From Pseudomonas lactis (GTDB lineage: Bacteria; Pseudomonadota; Gammaproteobacteria; Pseudomonadales; Pseudomonadaceae): 64,000 bases of DNA. The notes beneath the pieces were generated by a model. The model was not told the DNA's origin. It did not search any database and saw nothing but the letters and a program-made list of their open reading frames with translations. This document shows, piece by piece, positions 1 to 7,197 of this stretch. Position 1 is the first letter of the stretch. The number at the start of each line of letters is the position of its first letter. Both the position numbers and the translations under genes were made by a program. Where the stretch lies: assembly GCF_001439845.1 (NCBI RefSeq), contig NZ_JYLO01000005.1, positions 367,503 to 431,502 on the forward strand, given 5' to 3'.

Positions 1-407
1 TCGGTAGCGGCGGTGCGTTCTATACCTTGTTCGCCGATGAGATCCGCCAGTTCATCGCCGCATCGGGCCCTGAGTTGGCCGAGTTCACCACGCCGCTGAG
101 TGCGGCTGTGGATAACCTCGATGAGCTGACGGCCTGGGTGCTGGACCGCGCCAAGAGCAACGCCAATGAAATCGGCGCGGCCTCGGTGGAATACCTGCAT
201 GCGTTCGGCTACATGGCCTATGCCTATATGTGGGCGCGCATGGCCAAGGCGGCGTTGGGCAAAGAGGGTGAGGAGGATTTCTACGCCAGCAAACTGGGAA
301 CTGCACGCTTCTACTTTGCCCGTCTGTTGCCGCGTATCCACTCGTTGAGTGCGTCGGTAAAAGCCGGTAGCGAATCACTGTTCCTGATGGATGAAGCCCT
401 GTTTTAA
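1..407 (+). CDS. Acyl-CoA dehydrogenase, C-terminal part (gene enters from the left edge)
   Basis: The reading frame is open from the first bases of the window and ends at TAA 405-407, so only the last ~135 residues are present. The helical sequence, with an EYLHAFGYMAYAYMWARMA stretch and a tail running through FYFARLLPRIHSL to FLMDEALF, fits the C-terminal helical and extension domains of the long acyl-CoA dehydrogenases common in Pseudomonas. The FAD and substrate sites lie outside the window, so substrate range cannot be judged. The family call is from recognition of the tail only. The gene reads toward rsmY, whose regulatory site starts 14 bp after the stop codon. Confidence 0.75.
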   Translation, partial: GSGGAFYTLFADEIRQFIAASGPELAEFTTPLSAAVDNLDELTAWVLDRAKSNANEIGAASVEYLHAFGYMAYAYMWARMAKAALGKEGEEDFYASKLGTARFYFARLLPRIHSLSASVKAGSESLFLMDEALF

Positions 408-421
408 GGGCGCGGAGGGCG

Positions 422-439
422 TGTAAGCATTCTCTTACA
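422..439 (+). promoter_or_regulatory. GacA upstream activating sequence of rsmY
   Basis: An 18-bp palindrome, TGTAAG-N6-CTTACA, matches the consensus site bound by the response regulator GacA upstream of rsm sRNA genes. Its centre lies about 66 bp before the predicted transcription start near 497. A likely -10 element, TAATCT, is at 485-490. No good -35 box is visible, as expected for an activator-dependent promoter. Confidence 0.92.
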
Positions 440-496
440 TGACGTGCTGCTAATCGTCCTCTATCGCCACATTGGATCCACGGCTAATCTACTTCA

Positions 497-619
497 CATG
501 GACGTCGCGCAGGAAGCGCAAAGCAACAACACGGACACGTAGGATTCTGCCAGGATGGCGGAGTGAAATGGATGTCAGGGAAACAGTCTGCAAAGCCCCG
601 CTTCGGCGGGGTTTTCTTT
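497..619 (+). ncRNA. rsmY: RsmY-type regulatory sRNA that titrates RsmA/CsrA proteins
   Basis: The ~123-nt transcript is predicted from the -10 box at 485-490 to the terminator at 592-620. It carries eight GGA triplets (starting at 500, 512, 533, 542, 553, 560, 570 and 579), the motif bound by RsmA/RsmE when exposed in loops. The 5' part contains CGCAGGAAGCGC, a short stem presenting GGA, which I associate with RsmY rather than RsmX or RsmZ. Together with the GacA site upstream this places it in the Gac/Rsm cascade, where it relieves translational repression of secondary metabolism and biofilm genes. The position beside a LysR gene and class III aminotransferase gene matches the rsmY locus of other pseudomonads. 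The exact 5' end is inferred. Confidence 0.9.
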
Positions 620-620
620 T
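592..620 (+). terminator. Rho-independent terminator of rsmY
   Basis: Stem CCCCGC (596-601), loop TTCG, stem GCGGGG (606-611), followed by TTTTCTTTT. The leading AAA gives only a weak T tract for the converging LysR gene, so it mainly ends rsmY. Confidence 0.93.
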
Positions 621-633
621 GCCCGCGAAAAAG

Positions 634-1533
634 TCAGGCGCTTGCCGGCGGGGCATTCATCACGTCTTCCAGCAGGGTGCGCAGCAACGCCACCGTCGCC
701 TGCTGGCGTTGCACATCGCGGCATACCAGCCCGACTTTCAGCGCTACCCTGGGCTCGCTCAAGGGTTTCCACAGCAGCGCCTTGCTGTTGTGTTCGTCCT
801 GGGAGCGCCCAGGCAGCACTGTCGCCAAGCGGGTGTGAGGCAGGCTGTCGAGAATGCCCACCATGGTATTGAGCTCCGCCTGCACTTGCGGGCGCCGCCC
901 GAGGTTGGACAGTTGGCCTTGCCAGATCTGCCGAACCTGAAACTCTTCCCCCAGCAGCAACATCGGTAATTCGGCGGCTTGTTTGAGCGAGACTTTCTTG
1001 AACTCGCGCAAGGGGTGGTCTTCAGGAATCACTACCTTCAACTCGTCTTCATACAGCAGCACGCCATGCAGGCCCGGCTGGCGGGGTGGCAGGTAGCTGA
1101 TGCCAATATCGAGTGAGCCATTGAGCAACCGCCGCTCAATCTCAAGCCCGGTCAGCTCGTAGATCTGCACCACTAGATGGGGCTGGGCTTTGCGCACGCG
1201 CTCAAGCATCTGTGGTACCAGGCTGGTGTGCACGGTTTGCAGCACGCCGATGGCCAGGGTGCGCATGGCTTGGCCCTTGAAATTGCGCAGCGCCTCCACG
1301 GCTTGCTGCATGCCATCAATCAGCGGCAATGCGTGGTTGTATAAGGTGTGGGCCGCCAGGGTCGGCAACAGGCGCTTGCTGCTGCGTTCGAACAGGCTGA
1401 CGTCGAGGTTCTGTTCCAGTTGGCGAATCTGTTGCGACAGCGCTGGCTGGGAGATGGACAGACGCTCCGCGGCACGGCCTACGTGGCCTTCCTCATACAC
1501 CGCGACGAAATAACGCAGTTGCTTGAAATCCAT
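634..1533 (-). CDS. LysR-type transcriptional regulator
   Basis: The 299-residue protein has the standard LysR layout. An N-terminal winged helix-turn-helix spans roughly residues 3-60, with the recognition segment AAERLSISQPALSQQIRQLE, followed by a linker helix and a periplasmic-binding-like effector domain from about residue 90. Start ATG 1533 gives the usual MDFKQLRYF opening. It is transcribed away from the aminotransferase gene at 1743, leaving 209 bp between them; this divergent pair suggests control of that gene as well as autoregulation, which is inference. The 3' end faces rsmY. No effector can be named from sequence. Confidence 0.9.
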   Translation of the reverse strand: MDFKQLRYFVAVYEEGHVGRAAERLSISQPALSQQIRQLEQNLDVSLFERSSKRLLPTLAAHTLYNHALPLIDGMQQAVEALRNFKGQAMRTLAIGVLQTVHTSLVPQMLERVRKAQPHLVVQIYELTGLEIERRLLNGSLDIGISYLPPRQPGLHGVLLYEDELKVVIPEDHPLREFKKVSLKQAAELPMLLLGEEFQVRQIWQGQLSNLGRRPQVQAELNTMVGILDSLPHTRLATVLPGRSQDEHNSKALLWKPLSEPRVALKVGLVCRDVQRQQATVALLRTLLEDVMNAPPASA

Positions 1534-1742
1534 AAGGTTTGCTTATCGAAAAAGCTGGAAAATCGAAATGGCCGCTGGCCCCCGAGGCGCCTAGTCTAGC
1601 GCCTATTCGCAGGGCTTACAGGGCCGGATCGGACAATGAACAGCGTTTTTGTTGATAGCGTTTACATAGGCAAGGCAAAAAATCTGAAGGCCTCATTGGC
1701 AGGCGGCATCGACCAAGGTCAGGTTGCCAGTGGGGGTGAAGT

Positions 1743-3005
1743 GTGAACTTGTTCCGTCGCTCTGCGCCGAGTCTGGATGACCTGGTTGTGCATGCCCCGC
1801 GTGCAGAGGTTTCCAGCCAGTGCCTGATGCCCACTGTGGCGCGCCCGCCCCAAGTATTTGTGCAGGGGCACGGCTCCTGGCTTTCGGACGCTGACGACCG
1901 CGCCTATCTGGATTTCAGTCAAGGCGGCGGCGCCAACAGCCTGGGCCACAGTCCCCAGGCCGTGCGCGACGCCATTGCCGAACAGATGCTCACCGTGATC
2001 AACCCCGGCCTGGGCTTGCACAACCGCGCGCAACTGGACCTCGTCGACCGTCTGTGCCACCACACCGGCAGCGACCAGGCCTATTTGCTCAACAGCGGTG
2101 CCGAAGCCTGTGAAGCGGCCATCAGGTTGGCACGCAAGTGGGGCCAACTGCATCGCGGTGGCGCTTACCACATCATCACCGTAAGCAACGGCTGTCATGG
2201 CCGTAGCTTGGGGGCGATGTCGGCGTCGGATGTGGCCTGCGAAAACCGTTTCGAACCGCAGTTGCCAGGTTTCAGCCAGGTGCCGTTCAACGATCTGCCG
2301 GCCCTGCATGCAGCGGTGGATGCGCAGACCGTCGCTATCATGCTGGAGCCGATACAAAGCGGCGGCGGTGTCATCCCCGCGACCGAACATTACCTCAAGG
2401 GCGTCGAACGCCTGTGTCGTGAGCTGGGGATCCTGCTGATCTTCGACGAAGTGCAAACCGGTGTGGGCCGCTGTGGCAGCTTGCTGGCCGAACAACAATA
2501 CGGCGTGCGCGCCGACATCATTGCCCTGGGCAAAGGCCTCGGCGGTGGCGTGCCCCTGGCGGCGCTGCTGGCGCGTGGTACTGCCTGTTGCTTCGAACCG
2601 GGCGAGTTGGACGGTACGCATCATGGCAATGCGCTGATGGCATCTGCGGGTATCGCGGTACTCGACGCTGTATTGGCGAACGGCTTTCTCGAGCATCTGC
2701 GCGAATCCGGCTTGTACCTGGCAGAAGGCCTTGCCCGCCTGGCCTACCGTTACGACCATGGGCCCTTGCGCGGCAACGGGCTGCTTTGGGGCCTGACACT
2801 GTCGGACGATTGCGCCGCAGCAGTGGTCAAGGCCGCGCTGCACGAAGGTCTGATTCTCACCGCCTCACAACCTGACTGCCTGCGCTTTACCCCTGCGCTG
2901 AACATCAGCAAAACCCACATCGACGAAATGCTGCTGCGGCTTGCCCGCGCCTTTTCTCGGGTGCGCACCGCTCAAGTGCAATGCCGCAAGGGCATCGCCG
3001 TTTGA
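1743..3005 (+). CDS. Class III PLP-dependent aminotransferase (acetylornithine/GABA-type), substrate unknown
   Basis: This 420-residue protein is a fold-type I, class III aminotransferase. NSGAEACEAAIRLARK (about 117-132) forms the PLP phosphate-binding segment, FDEVQTG (234-240) carries the cofactor-binding Asp, and the Schiff-base lysine is probably K264 in ALGKGLGGG. Family members act on omega-amino groups such as acetylornithine, GABA or putrescine. A biosynthetic argD role is not assumed, because the gene sits alone with a LysR regulator rather than with arginine genes. The GTG start at 1743 follows a GGGGGTGAA purine run. The Cys-rich, basic last ~20 residues look like an unconserved tail. 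A terminator follows at 3041. Confidence 0.85.
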   Translation: MNLFRRSAPSLDDLVVHAPRAEVSSQCLMPTVARPPQVFVQGHGSWLSDADDRAYLDFSQGGGANSLGHSPQAVRDAIAEQMLTVINPGLGLHNRAQLDLVDRLCHHTGSDQAYLLNSGAEACEAAIRLARKWGQLHRGGAYHIITVSNGCHGRSLGAMSASDVACENRFEPQLPGFSQVPFNDLPALHAAVDAQTVAIMLEPIQSGGGVIPATEHYLKGVERLCRELGILLIFDEVQTGVGRCGSLLAEQQYGVRADIIALGKGLGGGVPLAALLARGTACCFEPGELDGTHHGNALMASAGIAVLDAVLANGFLEHLRESGLYLAEGLARLAYRYDHGPLRGNGLLWGLTLSDDCAAAVVKAALHEGLILTASQPDCLRFTPALNISKTHIDEMLLRLARAFSRVRTAQVQCRKGIAV

Positions 3006-3040
3006 CCCCAGTTTCCTGAACCGTCTCGCGGCATACGCGG

Positions 3041-3079
3041 CGCCTCCAGCCTGATTCTTTTGGCTGGGGGCGTTTTTTT
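3041..3079 (+). terminator. Rho-independent terminator after the aminotransferase gene
   Basis: An 11-bp stem (3041-3051 with 3062-3072, one mismatch), an A/T-rich loop and TTTTTTT immediately after. Confidence 0.88.
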
Positions 3080-3193
3080 GTCTGGGTAATTTCTGGTGTG
3101 AAAACGTTGATTGAGTCTCTCTGGAAACAGTGGTTTTTTAGCGGGCGTCGGCAAGGACTGCCGATGGGGTACGACGTGCTCGACTTTCAATCT

Positions 3194-3210
3194 ATACCAC
3201 TGGGTGGTAT
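3194..3210. promoter_or_regulatory. Palindromic operator of the HigA-like antitoxin gene
   Basis: ATACCAC-TGG-GTGGTAT is a perfect 7-bp inverted repeat with a 3-bp centre, 37 bp before the ATG at 3248. Xre/HigA-type antitoxins typically repress their own promoters through such sites. Role inferred from form and position. Confidence 0.7.
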
Positions 3211-3247
3211 GTTTTTATGAGACTCAAGGAGTTTGTGGAGATACATC

Positions 3248-3565
3248 ATGACCAAAAAGTATAAAAGCGAGGCGTTTGAGTCCATTCACGAGTCAGCCAA
3301 AGCGCTTCATGCTGTCGGCGCCATCAGCAAAACCACTCTGCGAGAATATGATGAGGCATGTTTATCCATGCCAGACCAAATCCCTGCCGAACAGATCAAG
3401 CAACTACGGGAAAGCAGCCATGTCAGCCAACCTGTATTCGCCCGCTACCTGAACACCAGCGCGTCCACGGTCAAAAAATGGGAGTCGGGAGAGAAACGGC
3501 CCAGTGGCATGGCGCTCAAGTTATTGAGCATCGTGCAAAAACATGGGCTGGAGATTCTGGCCTGA
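3248..3565 (+). CDS. Xre-family helix-turn-helix protein, HigA/NadS-type antitoxin without a toxin partner
   Basis: The 105-residue protein starts at ATG 3248, preceded by GGAG at 3237-3240; an upstream in-frame TTG is less likely. A cro/C1-type HTH covers about residues 45-100, with QIKQLRESSHVSQPVFARYL followed by NTSASTVKKWESGEKRPSG. This matches the DNA-binding half of HigA/NadS antitoxins of type II RelE/HigB modules. Those operons usually place the toxin gene directly upstream. Here only about 170 bp of non-coding DNA separates the gene from the preceding terminator, and the next gene downstream is a membrane protein. It is therefore an orphan antitoxin or a stand-alone regulator. The palindrome at 3194-3210 suggests autoregulation. 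Confidence 0.8.
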   Translation: MTKKYKSEAFESIHESAKALHAVGAISKTTLREYDEACLSMPDQIPAEQIKQLRESSHVSQPVFARYLNTSASTVKKWESGEKRPSGMALKLLSIVQKHGLEILA

Positions 3566-3658
3566 GATGGCCCAATGCCAGAATCCACTGAACCCTCACG
3601 AACCGCCAATGTCGATTAGCTACACGGCTCACACGAGCCGATTTTCTGGAGCTGACCC

Positions 3659-3817
3659 ATGGACATCATTCGTATCATCATCGCCATTCTGCTGCCGCCA
3701 TTGGGTGTGTTCCTGCAAGTAGGCTTCGGCGGTGCCTTCTGGCTGAATATCCTGCTGACCCTGTGCGGTTACTTCCCTGGCATCATCCACGCGGTGTACA
3801 TCATCGCCAAGCGTTGA
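3659..3817 (+). CDS. Pmp3/YqaE family small membrane protein (52 aa)
   Basis: A short frame runs from ATG 3659 to TGA 3815-3817. The product begins MDIIRIIIAILLPPLGVFLQ and continues with GFGGAFWLNILLTLCGYFPG and IIHAVYIIAK: two hydrophobic helices joined by a Gly-rich turn, the full-length pattern of the Pmp3/YqaE (UPF0057) family. Members are stress-associated inner membrane proteolipids whose molecular function is not established; in yeast Pmp3 affects membrane potential. A weak SD (GGAG, 3648-3651) lies upstream. The stop codon is only 5 bp from the converging pqqE stop. Confidence 0.9.
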   Translation: MDIIRIIIAILLPPLGVFLQVGFGGAFWLNILLTLCGYFPGIIHAVYIIAKR

Positions 3818-3822
3818 GGTCC

Positions 3823-4974
3823 TCAGCCTTTTGCAATGAGCCTTGAGTTGCGCTCATTGCGAAAGGCCAGTTGCTCGATGGTCTGGGTGGCCTGTTCGGC
3901 CTCTTCCCGCGCCTGAAGGATGATGCCGTGCTGCTCGGATTTGCTGCATACCGGGTCGGCGTTGCTGGCGTCACCGGTGAGCATGAAGGCCTGGCAACGG
4001 CAGCCGCCGAAGTCCTTTTCTTTTTCGTCGCATGAACGGCACGGCTCGGGCATCCAGTCGTAGCCACGAAAGCGATTGAAGCCAAATGAGTCGTACCAGA
4101 TGTGCTGCATGCTGTGGTCGCGCACATTGGGAAACTGCACCGGCATCTGCCTTGCGCCGTGACAAGGCAGGGCGGTGCCGTCGGGTGTGACGGTCAGGAA
4201 GATGCTGCCCCAGCCGTTCATGCAGGCTTTGGGGCGCTCTTCGTAATAGTCCGGTGTCACGAAGATCAGCTTGCACGGGTGGCCTTCGGCTTCCAGCTTG
4301 GCGCGGTATTCATTGGTGATGCGTTCGGCGCGCACCAACTGCTCGCGGGTGGGCAGCAAGCCCACGCGATTGAGCTGCGCCCAACCGTAGAACTGGCAGG
4401 TGGCGAGCTCGACGAAATCCGCTTCCAGCGCAATGCACAGTTCGATGATGCGGTCGATCTTGTCGATATTGTGCCGATGGGTCACGAAGTTCAGCACCAT
4501 CGGGTAGCCGTGGGCTTTTACCGCTCGGGCCATTTCCAGTTTTTGCGCGAAGGCTTTTTTCGAGCCGGCCAGCAGGTTGTTTACCTGCTCGTCACTGGCC
4601 TGGAAGCTGATCTGGATATGGTCCAGGCCGGCTTTCTTGAAGTCGCTGATTTTTTGCTCGGTGAGGCCAATGCCAGAGGTGATCAGGTTGGTGTAGAAAC
4701 CCAGCTTGCGCGCCTCACCGATCAGTTCGGCCAGGTCCTGGCGCACCAGCGGCTCACCGCCGGAAAACCCCAGCTGCGCCGCGCCCATTTCACGGGCTTC
4801 GCGAAAAACCTTGATCCATTGTTCGGTGCTCAGCTCCTTGCCCTGCTCGGCGAAATCCAGCGGGTTGGAGCAATACGGGCACTGCAACGGGCAGCGATAG
4901 GTCAGCTCGGCCAGCAGCCACAGCGGCAGGCCGATGGCGGGCTTCTCAGGCAAGGGTGATCCAGTGCTCAGCAC
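3823..4974 (-). CDS. pqqE: PqqA peptide cyclase, radical SAM protein PqqE
   Basis: PqqE makes the C-C cross-link between Glu and Tyr of the PqqA peptide, the first step of PQQ synthesis. CPLQCPYC near residue 27 is the CX3CX2C motif for the radical SAM 4Fe-4S cluster. The Cys-rich C-terminus ([16 protein letters not shown] and later Cys) fits a SPASM domain with auxiliary clusters. The frame is open further upstream, but GTG 4974 is chosen: it follows GGAGGT at 5-bp spacing, gives 383 residues (normal for the family) and overlaps pqqD by 29 bp. It is the last gene of the pqq cluster here; nothing pqq-related follows. Confidence 0.95.
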   Translation of the reverse strand: MLSTGSPLPEKPAIGLPLWLLAELTYRCPLQCPYCSNPLDFAEQGKELSTEQWIKVFREAREMGAAQLGFSGGEPLVRQDLAELIGEARKLGFYTNLITSGIGLTEQKISDFKKAGLDHIQISFQASDEQVNNLLAGSKKAFAQKLEMARAVKAHGYPMVLNFVTHRHNIDKIDRIIELCIALEADFVELATCQFYGWAQLNRVGLLPTREQLVRAERITNEYRAKLEAEGHPCKLIFVTPDYYEERPKACMNGWGSIFLTVTPDGTALPCHGARQMPVQFPNVRDHSMQHIWYDSFGFNRFRGYDWMPEPCRSCDEKEKDFGGCRCQAFMLTGDASNADPVCSKSEQHGIILQAREEAEQATQTIEQLAFRNERNSRLIAKG

Positions 4975-5221
4975 GGGCGACCTCCATGAATTGCTCGATG
5001 TCGTCACCCAGCTCCGGCACGCCGGGGAACTGCTTGTCCAGCTCGGCAATAATGGCCGCCACATCGCGCTCGCCGTCGATCAGGCCACCGATCAATGCGG
5101 CGCTGTCGTTGAGCTTGATCATGCCTTCGGGGTAGAGCAACACGTGGCCTTTTTGCGCCGGCTCGTATTGGAAGCGGTAGCCCGGGCGCCAGTTCGGGGT
5201 GTTGCTGCGATCAAAGCTCAT
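4946..5221 (-). CDS. pqqD: PQQ biosynthesis peptide chaperone PqqD
   Basis: The 91-residue PqqD binds the PqqA precursor (RiPP recognition element) and presents it to PqqE. The typical core [20 protein letters not shown] is present, with a C-terminal helical part. Its ATG overlaps the TGA of pqqC in an ATGA arrangement, and its end overlaps the start of pqqE, so all three are likely translationally coupled. Confidence 0.95.
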   Translation of the reverse strand: MSFDRSNTPNWRPGYRFQYEPAQKGHVLLYPEGMIKLNDSAALIGGLIDGERDVAAIIAELDKQFPGVPELGDDIEQFMEVARAEHWITLA

Positions 5222-5970
5222 AGGGTGATCCCTTTATGCCATACCCGCTGCTCGGTCACGCTGTGATAGGGCGGGCGTTTGAGTTCGTAGGCCATGCTCA
5301 TGGCGTCCAGCATGCTCCACAGGATGTCCAGTTTGAACTGGAGAATTTCCAGCATGCGCTCCTGCCCCTCGCGGGTGGTGTAGTGCTGCAGGGTGATCGC
5401 CAAGCCGTGTTCCACATCGCGACGGGCCTGGCCCAGGCGTGTGCGGAAGTACTCGTAACCGGCCGGGTCGATCCACGGGTAATGCTGGGGCCAACTGTCG
5501 AGGCGCGACTGGTGGATTTGCGGCGCGAACAGCTCGGTCAGCGAGCTGCTGGCGGCTTCTTGCCAACTGGCGCGGCGGGCGAAGTTGACATAGGCGTCCA
5601 CGGCGAAGCGCACGCCGGGTAGCACCAGCTCTTGAGAGCGCAATTGGTCGGGGTCCAGACCTACAGCCTGGCCCAGGCGCAGCCAGGCTTCGATACCGCC
5701 GTCTTCACCGGGCGCGCCGTCATGGTCGAGCAGACGCTGAATCCATTCGCGACGGATTTCACGGTCTGGGCAGTTGGCCAGGATCGCCGCGTCTTTCAGC
5801 GGGATATTCACCTGATAGTAGAAGCGATTGGCGACCCAGCCCTGGATCTGCTCACGGCTGGCGCGGCCTTCGTACATCGCCACATGGTAGGGGTGATGGA
5901 TATGGTAGTAGGCGCCCTTGGCGCGCAGGGCCGCTTCGAACTCAGCCCTGCTCAACGGTGTGTCGGTCAT
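5218..5970 (-). CDS. pqqC: Pyrroloquinoline-quinone synthase PqqC
   Basis: PqqC is the cofactor-less oxidase that performs the final ring closure and eight-electron oxidation to PQQ. The 250-residue product has the family N-terminal segment [15 protein letters not shown] and the helical-bundle pattern ([19 protein letters not shown]). Length is normal. It is 11 bp downstream of pqqB and overlaps pqqD by 4 bp. Confidence 0.96.
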   Translation of the reverse strand: MTDTPLSRAEFEAALRAKGAYYHIHHPYHVAMYEGRASREQIQGWVANRFYYQVNIPLKDAAILANCPDREIRREWIQRLLDHDGAPGEDGGIEAWLRLGQAVGLDPDQLRSQELVLPGVRFAVDAYVNFARRASWQEAASSSLTELFAPQIHQSRLDSWPQHYPWIDPAGYEYFRTRLGQARRDVEHGLAITLQHYTTREGQERMLEILQFKLDILWSMLDAMSMAYELKRPPYHSVTEQRVWHKGITL

Positions 5971-5981
5971 TTCGATCGCTC

Positions 5982-6893
5982 CTACAATTCAATGCTCATG
6001 CCGTCGTAAGCCACTTCGACATTGCGCCGCACCAGCTCCGCTCGCTCGGGAGAGTCTTCATCGAGGATCGGGTTAGTGTTGTTGATGTGGATAAGCACTT
6101 TGCGCTGCTTGGGCAGTTGCTCCAGCACTTCAAGCATGCCGCCGGGGCCGTTCTGGGCCAGGTGGCCCATCTCACGCCCGGTGCGGGTGCCGACGCCACG
6201 GCGCTGCATTTCATCGTCGTTCCACATCGTGCCGTCGACCAGCAGGCAGTCACTGCCGGCCATGATATCCAACAGCGGCGCGTCGACCTTGCCCAGCCCA
6301 GGGGCGTAGAACAGTTTGCCGCCGGTGCGCAGGTCTTCGACGATCAGGCCGATGTTGTCACCGGGGTGCGGATCGAAGCGGTGCGGCGAATAGGGCGGCG
6401 CGGCGCTGCGCAACGGCAGCGGGGTGAAGCGCAGGTTGGGGCAGGCCGGGATGGTGAAGCTGGCGTCCAGCTCGATGCGGTTCCAGGCCAGGCCACCGTT
6501 CCAGTGGGTCAGCATGGTGAACAACGGGAACCCTGTGCTCAGGTCTTCGTGGACCATGTCGGTGCACCACACCTGGTGTGGGCAGCCTTCGCGCAGGCTC
6601 AGCAGGCCGGTGGTGTGGTCGATCTGACTGTCCATCAGGATGATTGCGCTGATGCCGGTATCGCGCAGGGCGCGGCCCGGTTGCATGGGCGCAAAGCCCT
6701 GGAGCTGCGCGCGGATATCCGGCGAGGCATTGCAGAGCACCCAGTTCACGCCATCGTCGGAGATCGCGATGGACGACTGGGTACGCGCGTGGGCCCGCAG
6801 GCTGCCATCACGAAAACCTGCGCAGTTCACGCAGTTGCAGTTCCACTGCGGGAAGCCACCGCCGGCGGCGGAACCTAGAATCTGGACAAACAT
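5982..6893 (-). CDS. pqqB: PQQ biosynthesis protein PqqB
   Basis: PqqB is a metallo-beta-lactamase-fold protein proposed to hydroxylate the cross-linked Glu-Tyr intermediate. The start at 6893 gives [19 protein letters not shown] and 303 residues, the usual length; a longer frame reaching 6911 is rejected. Cys pairs in the opening NCNCVNC segment may bind zinc. The gene is separated from pqqA by a hairpin that likely lowers expression of pqqB-E relative to pqqA. Confidence 0.95.
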   Translation of the reverse strand: MFVQILGSAAGGGFPQWNCNCVNCAGFRDGSLRAHARTQSSIAISDDGVNWVLCNASPDIRAQLQGFAPMQPGRALRDTGISAIILMDSQIDHTTGLLSLREGCPHQVWCTDMVHEDLSTGFPLFTMLTHWNGGLAWNRIELDASFTIPACPNLRFTPLPLRSAAPPYSPHRFDPHPGDNIGLIVEDLRTGGKLFYAPGLGKVDAPLLDIMAGSDCLLVDGTMWNDDEMQRRGVGTRTGREMGHLAQNGPGGMLEVLEQLPKQRKVLIHINNTNPILDEDSPERAELVRRNVEVAYDGMSIEL

Positions 6894-6914
6894 GATCGCT
6901 CCATCAAGCACAGC

Positions 6915-6950
6915 TCAAAACAAAAACGCCCCGGGCGAACCGAGGCGTTG
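6915..6950 (-). terminator. Attenuating terminator between pqqA and pqqB
   Basis: On the minus strand ACGCCTCGG-TTCG-CCCGGGGCGT is followed by TTTTTGTTTTG. It sits 15 bp after the pqqA stop. Partial read-through would give much pqqA and less pqqB-E mRNA. Confidence 0.85.
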
Positions 6951-6964
6951 TATCACTCAGCCAA

Positions 6965-7039
6965 TCAACGGCTGGCGAAGTACATGGTGACTTCGAAACC
7001 AATACGCAGATCAGTGTAAGCAGGTTTGGACCAGGTCAT
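6965..7039 (-). CDS. pqqA: PQQ precursor peptide PqqA (24 aa)
   Basis: A 25-codon gene, ATG 7037-7039 to TGA 6965-6967. The product reads [20 protein letters not shown] plus FASR. It contains the E16-V-T-M-Y20 core whose Glu and Tyr become PQQ. AGGAG lies about 7 bp upstream. About 158 bp separate it from pqqF, presumably holding its own promoter; I could not assign -35/-10 boxes with confidence. Confidence 0.98.
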   Translation of the reverse strand: MTWSKPAYTDLRIGFEVTMYFASR

Positions 7040-7197
7040 ATTCTTACTCCTATCAAGGGATGGGACGTTCACTACCAAGTAATACATATAGTCCACCTCC
7101 CATTGGAGATGTTCAGATATTGCTGCGCAATGTTACGCAATTTTATTCAAGTTAGCGCTGTCTCGGTGGAGAAAGCCTGTTGCAGGGTTGGCAATGA

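Noticed and set aside
472..969. 165-residue plus-strand reading frame across rsmY and the end of the LysR gene
   Set aside because: It runs through the sRNA, its terminator and the antisense of a conserved gene, with no recognisable domain or start signal.
4975..5064. Longer N-terminus for PqqE from 5064
   Set aside because: The added residues are out-of-frame pqqD sequence; the GTG at 4974 has a strong Shine-Dalgarno sequence and gives the family length.
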